The notes beneath the pieces were generated by a model. It saw nothing but the letters and a program-made list of their open reading frames with translations. It searched no databases and had not been told where the DNA came from. The position numbers and the translations under genes are program-made. Below, piece by piece: positions 24,990 through 27,792 of a stretch of DNA of 27,792 bases (position 1 is its first letter; each line of letters opens with the position of its first letter). Source of the stretch: an uncultured Oscillospiraceae bacterium (GTDB lineage Bacteria; Bacillota; Clostridia; Oscillospirales; Oscillospiraceae); the NCBI GenBank assembly GCA_934569195.1, contig CAKTKB010000005.1:1-27792 (forward strand), read 5' to 3'.

Positions 24990-25030
24990 AAAGATACAAA
25001 AAGCCCGCACCACGATAACGCAGTGCGGAC
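24990..25030 (-). terminator. Intrinsic terminator of rpmE
   Basis: The stem GTCCGCAC / GTGCGGGC (25003-25010 with 25023-25030, one G-U pair, 12-base loop) is followed on the minus strand by TTTTTG and a second T-run. It starts eight bases past the rpmE stop codon. Confidence 0.88.
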
Positions 25031-25037
25031 TTCACGC

Positions 25038-25238
25038 TTACTTCAGGCCAAAACGCTTGTTGAACCGGTCAACACGTCCACCGGTGTCAACCAGCTTCTG
25101 CTTGCCGGTATAGAAAGGGTGGCACTTGGAGCAGATTTCAACGCGAATGTCCTTCTTGGTGGAGCCAGTCGTAAAGACATTGCCACAGGCACAGCGAATC
25201 GTCGTCTGTTCGTACTTAGGATGGATACCTTCTCTCAT
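25038..25238 (-). CDS. rpmE: 50S ribosomal protein L31, zinc-binding type
   Basis: A 66-residue large-subunit ribosomal protein. The sequence starts [16 protein letters not shown] and ends [15 protein letters not shown], both diagnostic for L31. The zinc ligands are present: Cys16, Cys18, Cys36 and Cys39 (CAC and CSKC), so this is the zinc-containing form that is typically replaced by a zinc-free paralogue during zinc starvation. I chose the ATG at 25238. A GTG nine bases upstream is part of the ribosome binding site AGAGGTGA and cannot be the start. The gene stands alone with its own promoter (25301-25329) and terminator. Confidence 0.97.
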   Translation of the reverse strand: MREGIHPKYEQTTIRCACGNVFTTGSTKKDIRVEICSKCHPFYTGKQKLVDTGGRVDRFNKRFGLK

Positions 25239-25266
25239 GATGTTCACCTCTTTCTTATCAGTTAAA

Positions 25267-25281
25267 GGGCATAAAGCCCCG
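25267..25281 (-). promoter_or_regulatory. Small hairpin in the rpmE leader
   Basis: In the roughly 57-base rpmE leader the minus strand can pair GGGGC with GCCC around a short UUUAU loop. It could be a site for autoregulation by L31, as other ribosomal proteins do, but the stem is short and no family consensus is recognised. Confidence 0.2.
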
Positions 25282-25300
25282 TCTTTTCAATCGCCCGGTT

Positions 25301-25329
25301 ATCATATCACACCCCGCAGCAGAATGCAA
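25301..25329 (-). promoter_or_regulatory. Sigma-A promoter of rpmE
   Basis: On the minus strand, -35 TTGCAT (25324-25329) and -10 TATGAT (25301-25306) are separated by exactly 17 bases, with TGTGA before the -10. This is the best promoter in the window. Predicted start near 25294. Confidence 0.8.
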
Positions 25330-25348
25330 GCCTTTTTTTCAGTTTTTT

Positions 25349-25377
25349 CGGGAAAGGGAAATCTTTCCCGGTTTTTT
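25349..25377 (+). terminator. Plus-strand terminator-like hairpin upstream of rpmE
   Basis: CGGGAAAG / CTTTCCCG (25349-25356 with 25363-25370) is followed on the plus strand by GTTTTTT. It is terminator-like only in the direction opposite to all genes here, and lies just upstream of the rpmE promoter. It may block antisense transcription or be left from a lost plus-strand gene. Confidence 0.4.
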
Positions 25378-25429
25378 GCTTGTCCGCCCCCGCGCGGCCG
25401 ATTTCCTTCCGGCGTTCTGCGCAAGTCAT

Positions 25430-25692
25430 GACCACCGGCTGCATAGCCGGTGGTCTGCAAAGCTCCCTTAGGTCCTATTACCAGCGAGCCTATAGAATCT
25501 TCTTTCTACCCCATGATGCGCCCTATTGCTATTAAAATCGCAGTCTGGCGCATTTTGCCTTTCGATCTCTCGATTACCTGTCTTTTTGAATCGTATCTTA
25601 TTTGTTGCTTTCCAGACTTGTCCCTCGCCTCGCTAGAATTTTTCTACTCATAGCCAAAGCTTTTGGACCCACCGGCCAGGCCGGTGGGTTTT
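25430..25692 (-). mobile_element. Structured, palindrome-ended non-autonomous element (IS200/IS605 or HEARO/omega-RNA-like)
   Basis: A block of about 263 bases, richer in AT than its neighbours and with no credible gene. Both ends carry hairpins sharing the arms CCACCGGC/GCCGGTGG: 25430-25455 (11-bp perfect stem, four-base loop) and 25668-25688. Between them are nested complementary pairs: AAAGCT/AGCTTT (25459-25464 with 25658-25663), AGCGAG/CTCGCT (25483-25488 with 25629-25634), ATGCGCC/GGCGCAT (25516-25522 with 25547-25553) and CGATT/AATCG (25571-25575 with 25589-25593). On the minus strand the last hairpin is followed at once by ATGA. Subterminal palindromes are typical of IS200/IS605 elements, and structured RNAs of the HEARO class (IscB omega RNA) are, from memory, found inserted before ATGA or GTGA. 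No transposase or IscB gene is present, so it would be mobilised in trans. Exact ends and class are inference. Confidence 0.5.
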
Positions 25693-25697
25693 CCGTG

Positions 25698-25729
25698 AAA
25701 AAGAGCCAGCCGGGGGTACCGGCTGGCTC
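25698..25729 (-). terminator. Intrinsic terminator of the third SLH gene
   Basis: An 11-bp perfect stem GAGCCAGCCGG / CCGGCTGGCTC (25703-25713 with 25719-25729, five-base loop) is followed on the minus strand by TTTTT. It lies 35 bases past the stop codon and resembles the terminators of the other two SLH genes. Confidence 0.88.
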
Positions 25730-25764
25730 CATTGCGTTGGTTCGGGTTTCCCCGCCCTCCGATA

Positions 25765-27792
25765 TTATTCGGCGGTCAGGTAACGGGTCAGGATCGCGGC
25801 AAACTGTGCGCGGGTCGCACCGGTCTTCGGAGACAGCACGTTCTCCTCAACACCGCTGATCAGACCGTTGGCAACAGCCCAGTTCATGGCGTCCACTGCG
25901 AAGCCGGACACATTGTCCGCATCGGTGAACTTCGCCAGGTGATCCTCGGCCGGGGCAGTCGCCTTCGCGTAACGGTACAGGAACACAACCAGCTCCTGAC
26001 GGTTCACAGGCGCGTTGGGAGCGAAGGTTCCGTCGTCGTAACCGGCGGCGATCTCCTGCTCTGCTGCCCAGATAACTGCCTTGGTGTAGTATGCATTCGC
26101 GGGTACATCGGTGAACTCGCTGGTGCCCTCAACCTCAGGCTCTCCGGCCAGACGGTACAGGATGGTGACCAGCTGTCCGCGGGTCAGTGCATCGTAGGTA
26201 CCGAAGGTTGTCTTGCTGGTGCCGCTGATGATACCGGCGTTGTACAGGTAGTCAACGCTGTCGTGGTACCATGCGTCCTCCTTCACGTCGGTGAAGTCGA
26301 CGGCGGCGCACTTGGTGGCCTCGATCTCCTCAATTGCCTTCAGAGTGTCGGCCAGAATCTTCTCCACTTCCTCAGGAGTCTCAGCCTTGTCAACGGCATC
26401 CAGACCGGCGGCAATCGCCTCAGCCACGGCGGGCTTCTGGTCGTTGTTCAGCTTGGAGGTATCCACCTGGGACAGACGGATCAGAGCGTAGTACTTAGCG
26501 GAATCCAGAGCGGCCTTCTTTGCCTCAGCGGCGGCCTTCTGGGCCTCGGCCAGGTTGTTGATGATCTCAGCCTTGATCTTTACGATCTCTGCGTAAGCAT
26601 CCGCAACTTCCTTGGCGTACTTGGCAGCCAGCTCAGCGGACTGAGCAGCTTCCTTGTTAGACTTATCGGCGGCATCCTTAGAAGCCTCGGCGGCGCTGGC
26701 AGCATCCTCGGCAGCCTTCTTGGCAGCCTCGGCGGCGTCCTGAGCGGCCTTGGAAGCGTCCGCGGCCTTCTTGGCCTCGTCGCTGTCCACACCGGCCTCC
26801 TGAGCAGCCTTCTCGGCAGCAGCCTTGGCCTCCTCGGCGGTCTTGGCGGCGTCCTCAGCCTTCTTCTGGGCAGCCTCGGCAGCAGCCTGGGCGTTCTGAG
26901 CAGCCTTCTGAGCCTCAGCGGCCTCAGCGGCGGAAGCAGCGGCCTCCGTTGCGGAGGATGCGGACTTAGCGGCCTCCTCAGCGGCCTTCTTGGCTTCCTC
27001 GGCAGCCTTGGTGTTGGACTCCTCGGCAGCCTTGGCGGAATCCTCGGCAGCCTTCTTGGCCTCCTCAGCCTTGGCCTTTGCTTCCTCAGCAGCAGCCTGT
27101 GCCTCCTCGGCCTTCTTCTGGGCAGCCTCGGCAGCGGTCTTGTCCTCGCCTGCGGCAGCGGCAGCGTCCTCGGCAGCCTTCTGAGCGTCCTCGGCCTTCT
27201 TCTGAGCTTCCTCAGCGGCAGCCTGGGCGTCCTGAGCGGCCTTGGCAGCCTTTGCAGCGTCGGCAGCGGAGGTTGCGGACTCGGCAGCGGATGCGGCGGA
27301 AGCGGCGGCCTCCTCAGCGGCCTTCTTGGCCTCCTCGGCAGCCTGCTCGTTGGCAGCCTCAGCGGCGGCCTGTGCCTTCTGGGCAGCGGTCTTGGCCTCG
27401 TCGGCAGCAGCCTGAGCGGCCTCGGCCTTCTCCTGGGCAGCCTTGGCTTCCTCAGCAGCCTTTGCGGCAGCTTCCTTGTCGGCTGCGGTGGAGTTTGCAG
27501 CCTCCTCGGCGGCCTTCTGGGCCTCCTCAGCGGCAGCCTTTGCCTCGTCGGCGGACTTCTGAGCAGCCTCGGCAGCGTCCTTCGCAGCCTCAGCCTTGTC
27601 CAGCATGTCCTTAATCTGCATCAGGTATGCGTAGTCGTTCTCGGCCTTCACCAGAACGTCGTAGTTCTCGACCAGATCCTGCAGCTCGGCGGTCAGGCCG
27701 TCGTAAGCCTCCCGGGCAGCGGTGATGGCGTCGCCGCTATCCAGCGTGACGTTGCCGATCTTGTCGATCAGAGCCTCGACCTTGTCGGCCAG
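25765..27792 (-). CDS. SLH-domain surface protein with long alanine-rich stalk (partial)
   Basis: The frame is open to the window edge, so the N-terminus (signal peptide and any catalytic domain) is missing; 675 residues are visible. The first visible part (ADKVEALIDKIGNVTLDSGD, then ITAAREAYDGLTAELQDLVE) is a helical module common in Firmicutes surface proteins. Next comes a stalk of about 370 residues rich in Ala, Glu and Lys (coding DNA about 26500-27610), predicted to be a long coiled coil. An AKYYA helical module and CAAVDFTDV then lead into three SLH repeats: FTDVKEDAWYHDSVDYLY, FTDVPANAYYTKAVIWA and FTDADNVSGFAVDAMNWA. SLH repeats bind pyruvylated secondary wall polymers, so the stalk would lift the missing N-terminal domain away from the wall. 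The GTG at 27651 is not the start because the same frame continues with surface-protein-like sequence. Function unknown; no enzyme domain is visible. Confidence 0.88.
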   Translation of the reverse strand: MADKVEALIDKIGNVTLDSGDAITAAREAYDGLTAELQDLVENYDVLVKAENDYAYLMQIKDMLDKAEAAKDAAEAAQKSADEAKAAAEEAQKAAEEAANSTAADKEAAAKAAEEAKAAQEKAEAAQAAADEAKTAAQKAQAAAEAANEQAAEEAKKAAEEAAASAASAAESATSAADAAKAAKAAQDAQAAAEEAQKKAEDAQKAAEDAAAAAGEDKTAAEAAQKKAEEAQAAAEEAKAKAEEAKKAAEDSAKAAEESNTKAAEEAKKAAEEAAKSASSATEAAASAAEAAEAQKAAQNAQAAAEAAQKKAEDAAKTAEEAKAAAEKAAQEAGVDSDEAKKAADASKAAQDAAEAAKKAAEDAASAAEASKDAADKSNKEAAQSAELAAKYAKEVADAYAEIVKIKAEIINNLAEAQKAAAEAKKAALDSAKYYALIRLSQVDTSKLNNDQKPAVAEAIAAGLDAVDKAETPEEVEKILADTLKAIEEIEATKCAAVDFTDVKEDAWYHDSVDYLYNAGIISGTSKTTFGTYDALTRGQLVTILYRLAGEPEVEGTSEFTDVPANAYYTKAVIWAAEQEIAAGYDDGTFAPNAPVNRQELVVFLYRYAKATAPAEDHLAKFTDADNVSGFAVDAMNWAVANGLISGVEENVLSPKTGATRAQFAAILTRYLTAE
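26500..27610 (-). repeat. Alanine-rich stalk coding repeat, at least two related long units
   Basis: The coding DNA is made of near-copies of codon strings for AAEEAKKAAEEAA-like segments. At protein level two blocks align well: one from NEQAAEEAKKAAEEAAASA and one from NTKAAEEAKKAAEEAAKSA, each followed by a Ser/Ala stutter and then QAAAEEAQKKAEDAQKAAED-like sequence. The spacing is about 100-110 residues. The same unit occurs once in the GH85-GH20 protein. Such DNA is prone to copy-number change by slippage or recombination, and to misassembly. Confidence 0.75.

Noticed and set aside
25500..25640. Minus-strand peptide ending KMRQTAILIAIGRIMG inside the block, considered as an IS110-type transposase relic
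   Set aside because: The resemblance is to a few residues only, the frame is short and lacks a start. The conserved-looking base pairing is a simpler explanation.
25450..25653. Small open frame (67 codons) inside the palindromic block
   Set aside because: There is no ribosome binding site, no recognisable motif, and the frame spans several stem-loops that explain the sequence better as structured RNA or DNA.
26990..27614. Arg/Pro/Gln-rich and Ala/Ser-rich frames opposite the third SLH protein
   Set aside because: They are complements of the Ala/Glu/Lys repeat in other frames, with no start signal.

Overview
The window suggests a GC-rich (high 50s % by eye), low-redundancy Clostridia genome, most likely a gut member of the Oscillospirales (Flavonifractor/Oscillibacter-like). 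This placement is inference. It rests on the IspH-ribosomal protein S1 fusion, the dgt-dnaG-sigma gene order, strong AGGAGG ribosome binding sites and large SLH-anchored glycosidases. Every gene I can support lies on the minus strand. I saw no rRNA, tRNA or CRISPR array.

Layout from low to high coordinates (transcription runs right to left). (1) 1-12.76 kb holds two very large secreted, SLH-anchored glycoside hydrolases. One is a GH85 endo-beta-N-acetylglucosaminidase (68-5422). The other is a GH85+GH20 two-enzyme protein (5851-12633). Each has its own promoter and hairpin terminator. Together they look like a cell-surface system that cuts N-glycans at the chitobiose core and trims N-acetylhexosamine. 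(2) 12.9-14.94 kb is a small operon: Dabb-domain protein, ACT-domain protein, UPF0210/DUF711 protein. (3) 15.0-21.36 kb is a tightly coupled housekeeping run: dnaG, a short RpoD-like sigma, a second degenerate sigma paralogue, cmk and the ispH-rpsA fusion. The first three junctions are stop/start overlaps or short gaps. An extended -10 promoter lies just upstream of dnaG and a terminator at 14963-14992 ends the run. (4) 21.4-24.9 kb is another compact cluster: hflX, a YigZ/IMPACT-family gene, a GNAT acetyltransferase and a dGTPase-like gene. (5) 25.04-25.33 kb is monocistronic rpmE with a clear promoter and terminator. (6) 25.43-25.69 kb is an AT-richer, highly palindromic non-coding block with matching hairpins at both ends. 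I read it as a non-autonomous IS200/IS605-type or HEARO/omega-RNA-like element. (7) 25.77 kb to the window edge is a third SLH protein, truncated at its N-terminus by the window, carrying a roughly 370-residue alanine-rich helical stalk.

Points most worth a second look: the orphan structured element at 25.43-25.69 kb; the sigma-like gene with an eroded -35-reading helix coupled to an RpoD-like gene; a near-perfect internal ribosome binding site at the IspH/S1 junction that could release free S1; and the cassette shared by the three SLH proteins (alanine stalk, AKYYA helical module, SLH triplet, related terminator hairpin).
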